A stretch of DNA of 64,000 nt from Balneolaceae bacterium UBA2956 (GCA_002348545.1 DEBM01000045.1:67503-131502); one strand, 5' to 3'; shown: positions 18,566-28,057, numbered from the stretch's first letter. Notes: generated by a model not told the origin, from the sequence alone. Numbers and translations are program-made.

Positions 18566-19891
18566 ATGACTTATTTTTTAGGTATTGTTTTACTTTACTT
18601 TATGTTCCAACACTATTTGGTTCTTTTGGCTTTATTTCTTTTTTATGGTCTTGCTGGTTGTTTGTTTCAACCTCAAATGACAGAGGTTGGTTCGGATACA
18701 CTCAGTGAGATTGAAGAAGAGTTTCCAATCGATGGATTTGGATATGCCTCAGATATTGGAGTATTAGAACGTGATAAGGTTCGAGCAAATCAAAGTTTGT
18801 ATGAGCTGTTAGATGAAATGGGTATTTCACAGCAGGAAATTTGGCAAGTATCCATTGAATTGAAGCAAAGATTAGGTTTTCGATTTTTAAAACAAAACCA
18901 AATATACTATCGATATCGGAAACACAATAACTTTGATGATGTATCCTATGCTCCTGTACTTATTCTAATGGAGTCCAATGTGCGCTACATAAAAATAGAT
19001 TTGAGCGATGGTATCCTTGTTCAGGCATCTGCCAAACCAACTGCAGTTCGGATTCGTCAGGTTGAAGGGGTTATAGAGTCTTCATTGTACGAGTCCTTGG
19101 TATCGCAAGATCATTCTACAGGAGTTGGAATAGAGTTAAATAAAATATTTGCATGGCAGATTGATTTTTTCCGCTTATATCGTGGCGATAATTATCGTGC
19201 TATTTACGAAGAATTTATATCGGAAGGAGAAGTGGTTGGAGTAGGTAGAGTGCTAGCCGCTGAGTTTGTTCATCAAAATAGTCTGTATAAAGCATTTTAT
19301 TATGAGGACGATCAGCAGCAGGGATACTATGATTCTGAAGGAAATGGAATTCAAAAGGCTTTACTCAAAGCACCATTTAGATATAATCAACGAATTAGTT
19401 CAAGTTTTAATTATAGTCGATTTCATCCTCTTTTGAAACAAAGTATACCCCATACAGGCACAGATTATGCAGCACCACTAGGAACACCCGTGATAGCTGT
19501 TGGTGATGGAGAAATAATTGAATCTAAATTCAAGGGTGCAAATGGGAATATTGTGCAAATACAGCATAATAGTATTTACAGAACAGCGTATTTGCACCTT
19601 GACGGATTTGGTCCTAATATTAAGAAGGGGGTACAGGTAAAACAAGGTCAAGTGATTGGATATGTGGGTCGAACGGGTAGAGTGACAGGAGTACATTTGC
19701 ACTACACATTGTATGAAAACAATGTACCTGTTAATTCAGTTGAGGTTGATTTACCCTCTCAAAAATCCTTGACTGAATCTGCTAGTGAGGCATTTAATCT
19801 CGAAGTCCAAAAATATTCCTTTTTCTTAGGTCAAAGCAGGATTGTATCGGCTACTAATAACGATTCATACGACGTTGAAAAAAACTCATAA
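18566..19891 (+). CDS. M23 family metallopeptidase, probable lipoprotein
   Basis: The C-terminal domain is an M23/LytM peptidoglycan endopeptidase with an intact zinc site: His296 and Asp300 in HTGTDYAAPLG, His344 in YLHL and His377/His379 in VHLHYTLY. The N-terminus is very hydrophobic and contains a lipobox-like LAGC (Cys about 32), so an outer- or inner-membrane lipoprotein is likely. A start at the in-frame ATG 18602 would give a more usual 20-residue signal. Residues about 60-270 are an upstream domain common in MepM-like proteins. The 3' end overlaps the DUF58 gene by 38 bases. Confidence 0.88.
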   Translation: MTYFLGIVLLYFMFQHYLVLLALFLFYGLAGCLFQPQMTEVGSDTLSEIEEEFPIDGFGYASDIGVLERDKVRANQSLYELLDEMGISQQEIWQVSIELKQRLGFRFLKQNQIYYRYRKHNNFDDVSYAPVLILMESNVRYIKIDLSDGILVQASAKPTAVRIRQVEGVIESSLYESLVSQDHSTGVGIELNKIFAWQIDFFRLYRGDNYRAIYEEFISEGEVVGVGRVLAAEFVHQNSLYKAFYYEDDQQQGYYDSEGNGIQKALLKAPFRYNQRISSSFNYSRFHPLLKQSIPHTGTDYAAPLGTPVIAVGDGEIIESKFKGANGNIVQIQHNSIYRTAYLHLDGFGPNIKKGVQVKQGQVIGYVGRTGRVTGVHLHYTLYENNVPVNSVEVDLPSQKSLTESASEAFNLEVQKYSFFLGQSRIVSATNNDSYDVEKNS

Positions 19892-20729
19892 GAGGTCGTA
19901 TATACGATTTGTTGGTATGTACAACAATGGTATCCATATGTAACTTCATCATACGCATATCAAAATCGTCATGTTTTGCTTTAAGCTTTCTTTGGAGATG
20001 GGTACGTAGTTTTTTGCTAGAACTATCTATTAAGACGTACTCACCTGTTTCGGCATTGTATAAGGGTAATAAGCCTAAATTTGGCAACTCTTCTTCAAAT
20101 GGGTGCCGTATACTTAGGTTAACAAGATCATGTTTTTGATTAGTTATTTTTAATGATGTTTCATATTCAGAATCTTGAAAATCAGATGCTAATACAACTA
20201 TGGATCTACGATTTAGTAAACGATTAACATAATTTAATGCAGTGGATATGCTGGTACCGTTTCCTTTTGCTTTAGTAGTATAAAGCTCCCTTATAATTCT
20301 GAGTACATGTTTTTTTCCTTTCTTTGGCGGGACCACTTTTTCCACCACATCACTGAAAAGTATTAAGCCAACTTTATCGCCATTTTGTATGGCACTAAAT
20401 GCTAGTACTGCACAGATTTCAATAGCTAACTCCGACTTAGTGTATGTTTTAGTGCCTAAACTACCACTATTAGAAATATCGACACAGAGCATCAGGGTTT
20501 GTTCTCGTTCTTCTTCAAAAATTTTAATGAAAGGTTCACCCGTTCGGGCTGTAACATTCCAATCAATTTGCCTAATATCATCACCATAACAATAAGATCT
20601 AACTTCAGAAAATGCCATACCCCTACCTTTGAAAGCCGACTGATATTCACCACCAAATAGATTATTAACTAATCCCTTAGTTTGTATTTCAAGTTTACGA
20701 ATTTTTTTTAGGATCTCTTTTGAAATCAT
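19854..20729 (-). CDS. DUF58 domain protein (MoxR-associated)
   Basis: From the ATG at 20729 the protein has about 291 residues and begins as typical Bacteroidota DUF58 proteins do (basic helix, then GLVNNLFGGEYQSAFKGRG). The DUF58 core motif DDIRQIDWNVTAR is present. A VWA-like fold follows, with DISNSGS in the MIDAS position and LASDFQD later. Such proteins belong to MoxR-Bat loci. The frame is open for 31 more codons upstream, but those lie in the intergenic promoter region. No MoxR ATPase gene is visible in the window. Confidence 0.85.
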   Translation of the reverse strand: MISKEILKKIRKLEIQTKGLVNNLFGGEYQSAFKGRGMAFSEVRSYCYGDDIRQIDWNVTARTGEPFIKIFEEEREQTLMLCVDISNSGSLGTKTYTKSELAIEICAVLAFSAIQNGDKVGLILFSDVVEKVVPPKKGKKHVLRIIRELYTTKAKGNGTSISTALNYVNRLLNRRSIVVLASDFQDSEYETSLKITNQKHDLVNLSIRHPFEEELPNLGLLPLYNAETGEYVLIDSSSKKLRTHLQRKLKAKHDDFDMRMMKLHMDTIVVHTNKSYIRPLMSFFQRRMNRY

Positions 20730-20852
20730 AGTAATTACAGTTATACAATGGTAGAAATTGTTATGTTTAAAAGCATAGAAAACAACTTCATTGATTTGAT
20801 TTAATGTTCCAAACATACACAATATGATAAAAATACATAAGACTAAAACAAT

Positions 20853-21587
20853 ATGGGGTTAGAAACCGCTACTGCAATAGTTTTACGAACAATTGATTAT
20901 CAAGAGTCTAGTAAAATAATCACCGTACTCACAGAGTCATTTGGAAAGTTTGCTCTTATTGCGAGAGGTGCAAAGAAACCAAAAGGGCAATATAGTGGCG
21001 TTTTAGAAGTTGGAAACACTTTAGATATAAGCTTTGCATACAAACCAAATCGTACAGTTCAGGATCTAAGATCAGTTGACTTGGTCCTCTCAGTATCTAA
21101 TCTAAGAAGAGATTTTATAACATGGCTTCTGTTGTTTCAAGTCTTGGACCGAATAACTGCTTTGATTCATGAGCATGAAATCAATAATGATTTATATAAG
21201 CTTTTGAGTCAATTCTTGATCTGGTTAACTCAACAAGAACAAGTTCCAGTACACGTATTACCTTATATTCAGATTCGATGTATGAGTTGCAGTGGAATTG
21301 AATTGCAGTTTGAACTTACTAAGCTGGCTAAGCAGTCGTATTTACATATCCCGAGCGGGTTGCTTAGTGAGATATCTACCCAAGCAGGAGAGAAAAAATT
21401 TAACCATCGACAAACGAAGTTTCTCATTGCTGTGTTATTAAGTAAATCAAAGGATTTTCTCACAATTAACTTAAGTAAAAATGAGTTAGTTGAGTTGGTG
21501 CAACATTTGGATGCCTATTTTCATTATCATATAGAAGGTTATAATCCGCAACGGTCTCAACAATTTTTCGATCTTGTTGTATCCTAA
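20853..21587 (+). CDS. recO: DNA repair protein RecO
   Basis: RecO helps RecR and RecF load RecA onto SSB-coated single-stranded DNA during gap repair. The 244-residue protein has the N-terminal OB-fold with IVLRTIDYQESSKIITVLTE and the GAKKPKGQYSGVLEVGNTL segment. A helical C-terminal domain follows, with a partial zinc-ribbon-like CMSCSG pair around residue 148. Only two clear cysteines are visible, so the zinc site may be incomplete. It is divergent from the DUF58 gene. Confidence 0.92.
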   Translation: MGLETATAIVLRTIDYQESSKIITVLTESFGKFALIARGAKKPKGQYSGVLEVGNTLDISFAYKPNRTVQDLRSVDLVLSVSNLRRDFITWLLLFQVLDRITALIHEHEINNDLYKLLSQFLIWLTQQEQVPVHVLPYIQIRCMSCSGIELQFELTKLAKQSYLHIPSGLLSEISTQAGEKKFNHRQTKFLIAVLLSKSKDFLTINLSKNELVELVQHLDAYFHYHIEGYNPQRSQQFFDLVVS

Positions 21588-21634
21588 CCATTAACTTAAA
21601 TAATACATGCTACATATTTATAGGTTATACATAG

Positions 21635-23203
21635 ATGGATAAAATGAGTATAAATCGAGGTTTAACGTATCTTCTAATATTGTTGATAGGCCTAAGCATT
21701 GGCTTTGTATGGGATAGCTATCTAGATCGTGATTCTAAGACTATGTTTGCCGAAGTTGAATATACCTCTATCTCAAAAAGTGATAGTGCATTCATTGATG
21801 ATGAGTTTCTTGAAAACATCGGTGAACGGTTCTTATTTAAAAAAGTCGCCAATAGTGTGACCTCTTCCGTAGTGTATATTGAAACAGTAGTACCGTTAGT
21901 TTATCCAGATGATGAAAATCACAACTTTTCCAAAGATTTTTGGGATCGATTTTTACCTAATAGTGCACGATCAGTGGGTTCAGGTGTTATAATAAGTCAG
22001 GATGGTTACATACTCACCAATCATCATGTTATTGAAGGGGCTGGAGATCGGGGTATCGAGGTAGTGTTAAACGATAAGCGACAATTTGAAGCATATATTA
22101 TTGGTTCGGATCCCACAACTGATTTAGCAGTGATAAAGATTCCTACTAATAACCTTCCGGCAGCAATTATGGGAAACTCAGATCAAGTGCAAGTAGGTGA
22201 ATGGGTCATGGCTGTTGGTAATCCGTTTAGGCTAAAAGCTACAGTAACTGCTGGCATAATAAGTGCATTGGGAAGAGACGTACAGATAATAGATGACCGA
22301 ATGAGAATTGAAAGTTTTATCCAAACTGATGCGGCAATAAACAAAGGTAATAGCGGTGGTGCTTTGGTGAATACTAGTGCACAGATAATCGGTATAAATA
22401 CAGCTATAGCTTCACAAAGCGGAAGTTATCAAGGATATGGTTTTGCTGTCCCTAGTAATTTAGCCATTAAGGTTGCCTCAGATATCATTCAATACGGAAG
22501 TGTAAGAAGAGCTATAGTTGGTGTGCAAATTCAATCGGTAGACTATCAAAGAGCCTTAGAATTGGATTTACCAAAAGTAGTAGGTGTGGAGATTATATCG
22601 CTAACTCCCGAAGGGCCAGCAGAAAAAGCAGGACTTAAAAAAGGTGATGTTGTGCTTGAGGTAAATGGATTTCCTGTGAATGCTTCTAATGCACTGCAGG
22701 AAAGAATTGCTTTATTACAGCCCAATACCGATGCCAAGCTTACCATTTGGCGTGATAAAACATCCTTTCTAAGTACGGTCACTTTGGAAGAATTAGAACT
22801 TCCCAAGATTATAATTGCCCAGTCAGACTTGGAATCTAATCCATCTAAGTCTACAAAAGACAATACTGTACGCCATGAATCTAATAGTGGAAAGTTGAAT
22901 AAGGGAAGACTCTGGATGTCTACCGATTTAGGATTTAATATTTTAGGATTGGCTAAGCCAGAAGATCCTAATTTGTTTGATTTATATGTTCAAGAGATAG
23001 ATTCAGTGTCAACTGCATTTAAACGAGGTCTTAGAGATAAGTTTGAGATAATCCGTATTGATGGAGAAATAGTTCAGTCAGCACAAGAACTACAAAAATA
23101 TTTCAATAATTTAGCTACTACTAGGAATAAGTCAGTAGTACAATTTAAAGTCAGAAGAGAGGATGGAAGTACACATCACATTCATATCCCATTAGACAAT
23201 TAA
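21635..23203 (+). CDS. DegP/HtrA-type periplasmic serine protease
   Basis: The 522-residue protein has an N-terminal membrane anchor or signal (about 9-26), a trypsin-like domain with the complete His131-Asp163-Ser240 triad (TNHHVIEG, TTDLAVIKI, NKGNSGGALV), and two PDZ domains (about 290-385 and 420-520). This is the HtrA/Do family, which degrades and refolds damaged envelope proteins. The second PDZ is separated by a Ser/Asn/Lys-rich linker. A small lipoprotein gene follows after 12 bases and may be part of the same transcript. ATG at 21635 or 21644 could be the start. Confidence 0.92.
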   Translation: MDKMSINRGLTYLLILLIGLSIGFVWDSYLDRDSKTMFAEVEYTSISKSDSAFIDDEFLENIGERFLFKKVANSVTSSVVYIETVVPLVYPDDENHNFSKDFWDRFLPNSARSVGSGVIISQDGYILTNHHVIEGAGDRGIEVVLNDKRQFEAYIIGSDPTTDLAVIKIPTNNLPAAIMGNSDQVQVGEWVMAVGNPFRLKATVTAGIISALGRDVQIIDDRMRIESFIQTDAAINKGNSGGALVNTSAQIIGINTAIASQSGSYQGYGFAVPSNLAIKVASDIIQYGSVRRAIVGVQIQSVDYQRALELDLPKVVGVEIISLTPEGPAEKAGLKKGDVVLEVNGFPVNASNALQERIALLQPNTDAKLTIWRDKTSFLSTVTLEELELPKIIIAQSDLESNPSKSTKDNTVRHESNSGKLNKGRLWMSTDLGFNILGLAKPEDPNLFDLYVQEIDSVSTAFKRGLRDKFEIIRIDGEIVQSAQELQKYFNNLATTRNKSVVQFKVRREDGSTHHIHIPLDN

Positions 23204-23215
23204 TCGATATTATTC

Positions 23216-23731
23216 ATGAAGTACTGTCTATACATTTTTGTTTGCTTTATATTTTTCTACTCCTGTATTTTGATAGATAGCATTACAAAACAGGATTCAA
23301 CATATTCAACATTTCCGGCTTGGTATTTAATTGACCCTTATTTGAGCGATTCAGCTACTGTTCATTACTTTTTGAGTTTTCAATCAGAAGATTCTACAGC
23401 TTCAGCAGTTCATGGATTTAAAGATGCACAAATTGCATTTATTAATAGCATAGATGACAAAGTAGAAAGAGTCAGAAATCAACAAGAGGATAGGGAATTT
23501 TGGTCTAGTCCAGCTGTCATACAGTCACTTCGAAGTAGTACATACTTGTTGATGGATATTATGTATACTAGCAATGAAAATATTATTAAAAAAGATGACA
23601 CTAATCTTTTTGAATATTACATACAGATGAGTCTAAAAAAAAATAAACTTATCGAAGAGTTGAAAAAGTCTACTGGTAATCGACTAAGTTCAAGACAGAA
23701 TTTCTGGATTGAATTAAATGAGTCCCTATAA
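23216..23731 (+). CDS. predicted lipoprotein of unknown function
   Basis: I do not recognise the family. The 171 residues begin with a basic-hydrophobic leader and a lipobox-like FFYSC (Cys17), so a secreted lipoprotein is likely. The mature part is predicted mostly helical, charged, without obvious enzymatic motifs, and ends with a Ser/Arg-rich segment. It begins 12 bases after the HtrA-type protease gene on the same strand. That spacing suggests a functional or regulatory connection, for example an envelope-stress accessory, but this is only inference. Confidence 0.6.
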   Translation: MKYCLYIFVCFIFFYSCILIDSITKQDSTYSTFPAWYLIDPYLSDSATVHYFLSFQSEDSTASAVHGFKDAQIAFINSIDDKVERVRNQQEDREFWSSPAVIQSLRSSTYLLMDIMYTSNENIIKKDDTNLFEYYIQMSLKKNKLIEELKKSTGNRLSSRQNFWIELNESL

Positions 23732-23805
23732 TCTTACAATTTCTAACTAAAGAATAGTCATATTACTCTTTACTTCTCAACATCAATTAACACAACATAT
23801 GCACT

Positions 23806-25203
23806 ATGAAAATTAATAAAACTTTTATAGGTATCGTAAGCTTCATCACTATGCTAATAGCATGGATACAGATGCCTTTATTGGCCCAAGAAGTACCTGC
23901 ACATGCCATTACTAATGTAATGGTACATATGGCTGATGGAAGCGTCATAGAAAATACCGACATTGTATGGAGAAATGGCATTATTGAACAGGTTGGAGTT
24001 AACGAATTTATTCCATTTGACGCTTTCGTAATTGATGGTGGAGATTCTTTACATGTATATCCGGGACTCATTGACGGGATGGCCACGTGGGGGAGTCCAG
24101 ATATACCTCGAGATTTACCTAGATTAGAAAACCCAGGAAAGCCACCATATGATCGTGCAGGTGCTCAACCAGATAGAATACCAGCTCATTATTTGAACGA
24201 GGATAAAGCATTTGAAGATGCCATGAGAGCAGGTTTCACACTAGTTTCACTTGGATTAGATGGTCAAATGTTGCCTGGACATATACAGCCCTTTAATTTG
24301 TCTGCACCTAAGCTCACACAAGCCCATGCTTTTTCTGATCCATTGGCATTACAAGGTAGCTTTGATACCGCACCTGGTGGATGGGGTAGCGGTGCTTATC
24401 CATCAACACAAATGGGAGTGATGGCCTATTTTCGCCAGCTTATGTATGATGCTTCTGCCTTGCAAGAGCATATGATGTACTTTGAAATGCACTCGGATAT
24501 GACTCAACCCGAGCAAAATGATGTTTTAGAAGCTCTTTTCCCATTAGTAAATAAGGAGTATCCCCTATTTTTCGAAGTAGATTCAAAGGAAGAAATCGAA
24601 CGCTTGTTTAGATTACAAGACGAATTTGGTTTTGAGGTTGTATTGGTTTCAGCAAAGGAAGCCTCGGCCTTAAGTGAAGAATTAAAGACACGAAATATTG
24701 CTGTTTTGGCAAGTCTTGATTTCACAGAGATGCCAGATTGGTTAGAAGAAGAGATTAAGGAAACCGAAGCAAATGATCAGGAAATAAATGTATCTAATGA
24801 CGATGATGCTAACAATAAAGATGTAGAAAAAACGGCACCTACCGAAGAAGAATTAGTGTTTCGCTCAAAACAAAAACAGGCCTGGGAAGAGGAAATAAAT
24901 AATGTAGCTTCATTAGTTAAAGCGGGTATTCCCACAGGCTTTACATCTGACGGTATGAGTCCTAAAGAAATACAGAAAAAGATTAATCTAGTAACAGAAC
25001 ACACTTCATTAACGAAGAGTGACCTCATTGAATTAATGACGGTGCAAAATGCAAATATATTAGGTATTTCTAATCGAGTTGGCACTATAAAAGAGGGTAA
25101 TAGTGCGCATTTAATACTTACTGACGGCCCTTTATTTGAAAAAGGAACTAAAATTCATATTCAGGTTAGCCAGGGTGTGATCAATGATTTTATGGAGAAT
25201 TGA
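23806..25203 (+). CDS. exported amidohydrolase-like protein, metal site lost
   Basis: The 465-residue protein has a signal peptide (cleavage near LLAQ, about 28) and the framework of imidazolonepropionase-type amidohydrolases: an N-terminal beta-sandwich half (about 30-85), VYPGLIDG at 85-91, and a C-terminal MTVQNANILGISNRVGTIKEGNSAHL segment. The canonical D-x-H-x-H after PGLID is Asp-Gly-Met92-Ala-Thr94, and the His positions on later strands are not His either. Only a late SDG is kept. An acidic Asn/Asp/Glu-rich insertion lies around residues 325-350. It overlaps the next gene by 4 bases (ATGA). Probably a non-catalytic subunit. Confidence 0.78.
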   Translation: MKINKTFIGIVSFITMLIAWIQMPLLAQEVPAHAITNVMVHMADGSVIENTDIVWRNGIIEQVGVNEFIPFDAFVIDGGDSLHVYPGLIDGMATWGSPDIPRDLPRLENPGKPPYDRAGAQPDRIPAHYLNEDKAFEDAMRAGFTLVSLGLDGQMLPGHIQPFNLSAPKLTQAHAFSDPLALQGSFDTAPGGWGSGAYPSTQMGVMAYFRQLMYDASALQEHMMYFEMHSDMTQPEQNDVLEALFPLVNKEYPLFFEVDSKEEIERLFRLQDEFGFEVVLVSAKEASALSEELKTRNIAVLASLDFTEMPDWLEEEIKETEANDQEINVSNDDDANNKDVEKTAPTEEELVFRSKQKQAWEEEINNVASLVKAGIPTGFTSDGMSPKEIQKKINLVTEHTSLTKSDLIELMTVQNANILGISNRVGTIKEGNSAHLILTDGPLFEKGTKIHIQVSQGVINDFMEN

Positions 25204-26588
25204 AGATGAAAAATATAGTAAATACGTTATTGTTATTAGTTGTTTTCTCAGTTGAATCCTTTGCACAAGAAAAAGGATCGGTATTCATTCAGAATGCCAC
25301 TTTAATTACGATTACAGATGGTATTATTCAAAATGGTGATGTACTAATTATCGATGGCGTCATTACAGGAATAGGCACTGACCTTAATGTACCCTTAGGT
25401 GTAAAGGTAGTTAATGCAAGCGGAAAATATGTAATGCCAGGTATTATTGATGCACACTCTCACTTAAATACAGTGAGTACAAATGAGGCAAGAAATCCTG
25501 TAACCGCGGAAGTGACTATGGAGGAATCCATTAACCCCAATAGTGTCTCTATTTATAGAGCAATAGCAGGCGGAGTGACTTCTATACATCTTATGCATGG
25601 CTCTGCTAACGTTATAGGAGGACAGGGAGAAACTCTTAAGCTTCGATATGGAGTGTCTCAGGATGAAATGAGATTTGTAGATGCTAAAAGAACCATTAAG
25701 TTTGCACTAGGTGAAAATCCAACTCGTGTGCATGGACAGGGGAATGGAATCCAACCAAGAACTCGGATGGGCGTCGAGCAAATCATAAGGAGTCATTTTG
25801 ATGAGGCTCTCGATTATAGGGCAAGAAGAGAAGCTTATTTAGAGACTAAAAAAGTCTATGAAGGAAATAGACGAGGCAGAAGAGTTCCGCCGGTGCCAGT
25901 TGCCAAAAATCTAAGATATGATGTACTAAATGATATAATAGATGGTGAGATATTGGTTCATTGTCATTCATATCGGGCAGATGAAATTCTGATGCTCATG
26001 CGTGTATTCAATGATTATGGCATTAAAAACTATACATTTCAGCATGCGAATGAAGCCTTTAAGGTGGCACCGGAAATTGCTAAAAATGGTGCTTATACAT
26101 CAGTATTTGCTGATTGGTGGGCATACAAATTTGAGGTTTACTATTCCACGGCTTACAATGCAACCATTTTAAATGAAAATGGAGTCACCAATAGTATCAA
26201 TAGTGATAGTAATGAACTTATCCGACATCTAAATCATGAAGCGGCGAAAACAGTTAGGTATGGAAAAACTTCTGAAGCTGATGCACTAAAGATGATTACC
26301 ATTAACCCCGCGATGCAGCTTGGTATCGATAAGATGGTTGGCAGTTTGGAAATAGGTAAGCATGGAGACATAGCCATTTGGAATGGTCACCCGCTAAGTA
26401 TTTATTCTAAAGTACAGCAGACCTATATTGATGGTAAAAAATATTTTGATTTGTTCACAGACCCAGCAGATATGAGAATCGCTGTGGATAGCGATGATTT
26501 CTACAGAGAATGGGGGTTTAATACCTTTATTCAAGGCAGAGAGGAAGACGCATGTATGAGTGATGTATTTGAATTAATTCAACAGTAA
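25200..26588 (+). CDS. exported amidohydrolase, catalytically intact
   Basis: The middle member of the triplet is 462 residues long with a signal peptide ending near SFAQ (about 23). Unlike its neighbours it keeps the amidohydrolase metal ligands: His86 and His88 in MPGIIDAHSHL, the candidate carboxylated Lys167 in IKFALGENP, His254/His256 in LVHCHSY, His282 in FQHANE and Asp336 in INSDSNE. This matches imidazolonepropionase/isoaspartyl-dipeptidase-like periplasmic hydrolases of Bacteroidota; the substrate is unknown. The start codon overlaps the stop of the preceding gene, so the two are translationally coupled. Confidence 0.88.
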   Translation: MKMKNIVNTLLLLVVFSVESFAQEKGSVFIQNATLITITDGIIQNGDVLIIDGVITGIGTDLNVPLGVKVVNASGKYVMPGIIDAHSHLNTVSTNEARNPVTAEVTMEESINPNSVSIYRAIAGGVTSIHLMHGSANVIGGQGETLKLRYGVSQDEMRFVDAKRTIKFALGENPTRVHGQGNGIQPRTRMGVEQIIRSHFDEALDYRARREAYLETKKVYEGNRRGRRVPPVPVAKNLRYDVLNDIIDGEILVHCHSYRADEILMLMRVFNDYGIKNYTFQHANEAFKVAPEIAKNGAYTSVFADWWAYKFEVYYSTAYNATILNENGVTNSINSDSNELIRHLNHEAAKTVRYGKTSEADALKMITINPAMQLGIDKMVGSLEIGKHGDIAIWNGHPLSIYSKVQQTYIDGKKYFDLFTDPADMRIAVDSDDFYREWGFNTFIQGREEDACMSDVFELIQQ

Positions 26589-26606
26589 GTAAAAAGGAGT
26601 TTAATT

Positions 26607-27926
26607 ATGAAATCAAAGAAATGGAAAGTAGTTCTTGCATTACTGTTGATAGGTTCACTCACAGTGCAGGCTCAAATCACTGATAAACCAAACTTTGGTA
26701 AAATTGCAATTGTAGATGCGACTATACATACCGTTACTGAAGGAACCATACAGAATGGTGTAATCAGGCTAGATGGTGAAAAAATTGAGTATGTTGGAAC
26801 CGATCGCTCAAATATTAGTGATGAATACTATATAATACAAGCATCAGGTAAACATGTTTATCCCGGTTTTATGGATAGTGGAACATCGTTAGGTTTAGTC
26901 GAGGTAAGCGCAGTGGCAGTAACAGTTGATAACAGAGAAATTGGTAATATGAATTCTAATATGTTGGCATTTACAGCCTTTAATCCAAATAGTGTTTCTA
27001 TACCTGTCACAAGAGTAAGTGGAGTTACTCATGTCATTACGGCACCTCAAGGGGGATTGGTATCGGGTCAGGCAGCTCTTATGGATTTGTGGGGCTATTC
27101 GCCAGATTCCATGGCTATTGACGTTACAGCTGGTATGGTGCTAAATTGGCCGAGTATACGGAGCAGAGGTAGGGGAGCCAGAAACTTAGAACAAGCCGAA
27201 AAACGATACAAAGAGACTATAAAAAATCTAAATAAATGGTTAGATAATGCCCGATTTTATCAACAAATGATGTCTGAATATGAAGCTGATGCGTCAGGAA
27301 AAGTTAAGCCAGAAAAAAATCAACAATTGCAATCTATGCGTGAATTAGTTGAAGGTAAAACTCCTTTAATTATCGCAGTCTCAAGTGAAAAAGATATTCT
27401 AAATGCGATTGAGTGGGCTTCCCATGAGGATAACATATCATTAAATATTGTATTTGCTGGAGTTGAGGAAGGGTGGAGAGTTGCAGAGCAAATAGCAAAA
27501 GCCGGAATACCTTGCTTAGTATCCACTCTTTATACACCTATTCGACCATATGATCATATTCATCGGCCATACGAAAATCCTTCAGTACTTATGAAAGCGG
27601 GAGTAAAAGTAGCTATTATGACTGGAGAAGTAGAAAATGTCCGTAATTTACCGTTTAATGCAGGCTATGCTGCTGCCTATGGGATGGGGACGGTAGAAGC
27701 TATTAAAGCAGTCACTATTAATCCAGCAGAAATTTTTGGTGTTTCCAATCTTTTAGGTTCTCTGGAAGAAGGAAAACAAGCTAATTTATTTATTAGTAGT
27801 GGCGATCCATTTGAGCCTCTTAGCCAAATTGAGCATGTCTTTATAAAGGGTTATCAAATTCCAATGGACTCTCGACACACACAATTATTTGAGGAATTTC
27901 TTGATCGGGATGCTACCCAGGAGTAA
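26607..27926 (+). CDS. exported amidohydrolase-like protein, metal site lost
   Basis: The 439-residue protein has a signal peptide (cleavage near VQAQ, about 23) and the amidohydrolase framework with YPGFMDSGTSLG at the site of the first two ligands. Asp90 is kept, but the two His are Gly92 and Ser94, and no His replaces the later ligands. The C-terminal VTINPAEIFGVSNLLGSLEEGKQANL segment is typical of the fold. A good ribosome-binding site (AAGGAG, 26594-26599) lies 7 bases before the ATG. It is the third member of a co-transcribed triplet and probably structural or substrate-binding rather than catalytic. Confidence 0.78.
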   Translation: MKSKKWKVVLALLLIGSLTVQAQITDKPNFGKIAIVDATIHTVTEGTIQNGVIRLDGEKIEYVGTDRSNISDEYYIIQASGKHVYPGFMDSGTSLGLVEVSAVAVTVDNREIGNMNSNMLAFTAFNPNSVSIPVTRVSGVTHVITAPQGGLVSGQAALMDLWGYSPDSMAIDVTAGMVLNWPSIRSRGRGARNLEQAEKRYKETIKNLNKWLDNARFYQQMMSEYEADASGKVKPEKNQQLQSMRELVEGKTPLIIAVSSEKDILNAIEWASHEDNISLNIVFAGVEEGWRVAEQIAKAGIPCLVSTLYTPIRPYDHIHRPYENPSVLMKAGVKVAIMTGEVENVRNLPFNAGYAAAYGMGTVEAIKAVTINPAEIFGVSNLLGSLEEGKQANLFISSGDPFEPLSQIEHVFIKGYQIPMDSRHTQLFEEFLDRDATQE

Positions 27927-27978
27927 CTGAGTTTTTCTTCCTTTTACGCTAATGTATGAACCACTTTTATAGATTTTT

Positions 27979-28012
27979 TTTGGGTAGTTATGACTGTTTT
28001 TAAGTAGTTTTG
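27979..28012 (+). promoter_or_regulatory. candidate Bacteroidota-type promoter
   Basis: A TTTG (27979-27982) and a TAGTTTTG (28005-28012) match the -33 TTTG and -7 TAnnTTTG consensus of Bacteroidota primary sigma factors, with a 22-base spacer. Transcription would start about 40 bases before the TTG start of the ABC half-exporter at 28058. This is a pattern match only. Confidence 0.4.
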
Positions 28013-28057
28013 AATTCATAAAAACACCAATTTTTTAATGATTACTAATCTGCTTCT

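Noticed and set aside
20810..20817. Minus-strand TATGTTTG as DUF58 promoter
   Set aside because: The -7-like element matches but no TTG is found at a suitable distance upstream, so it was not listed as a promoter.
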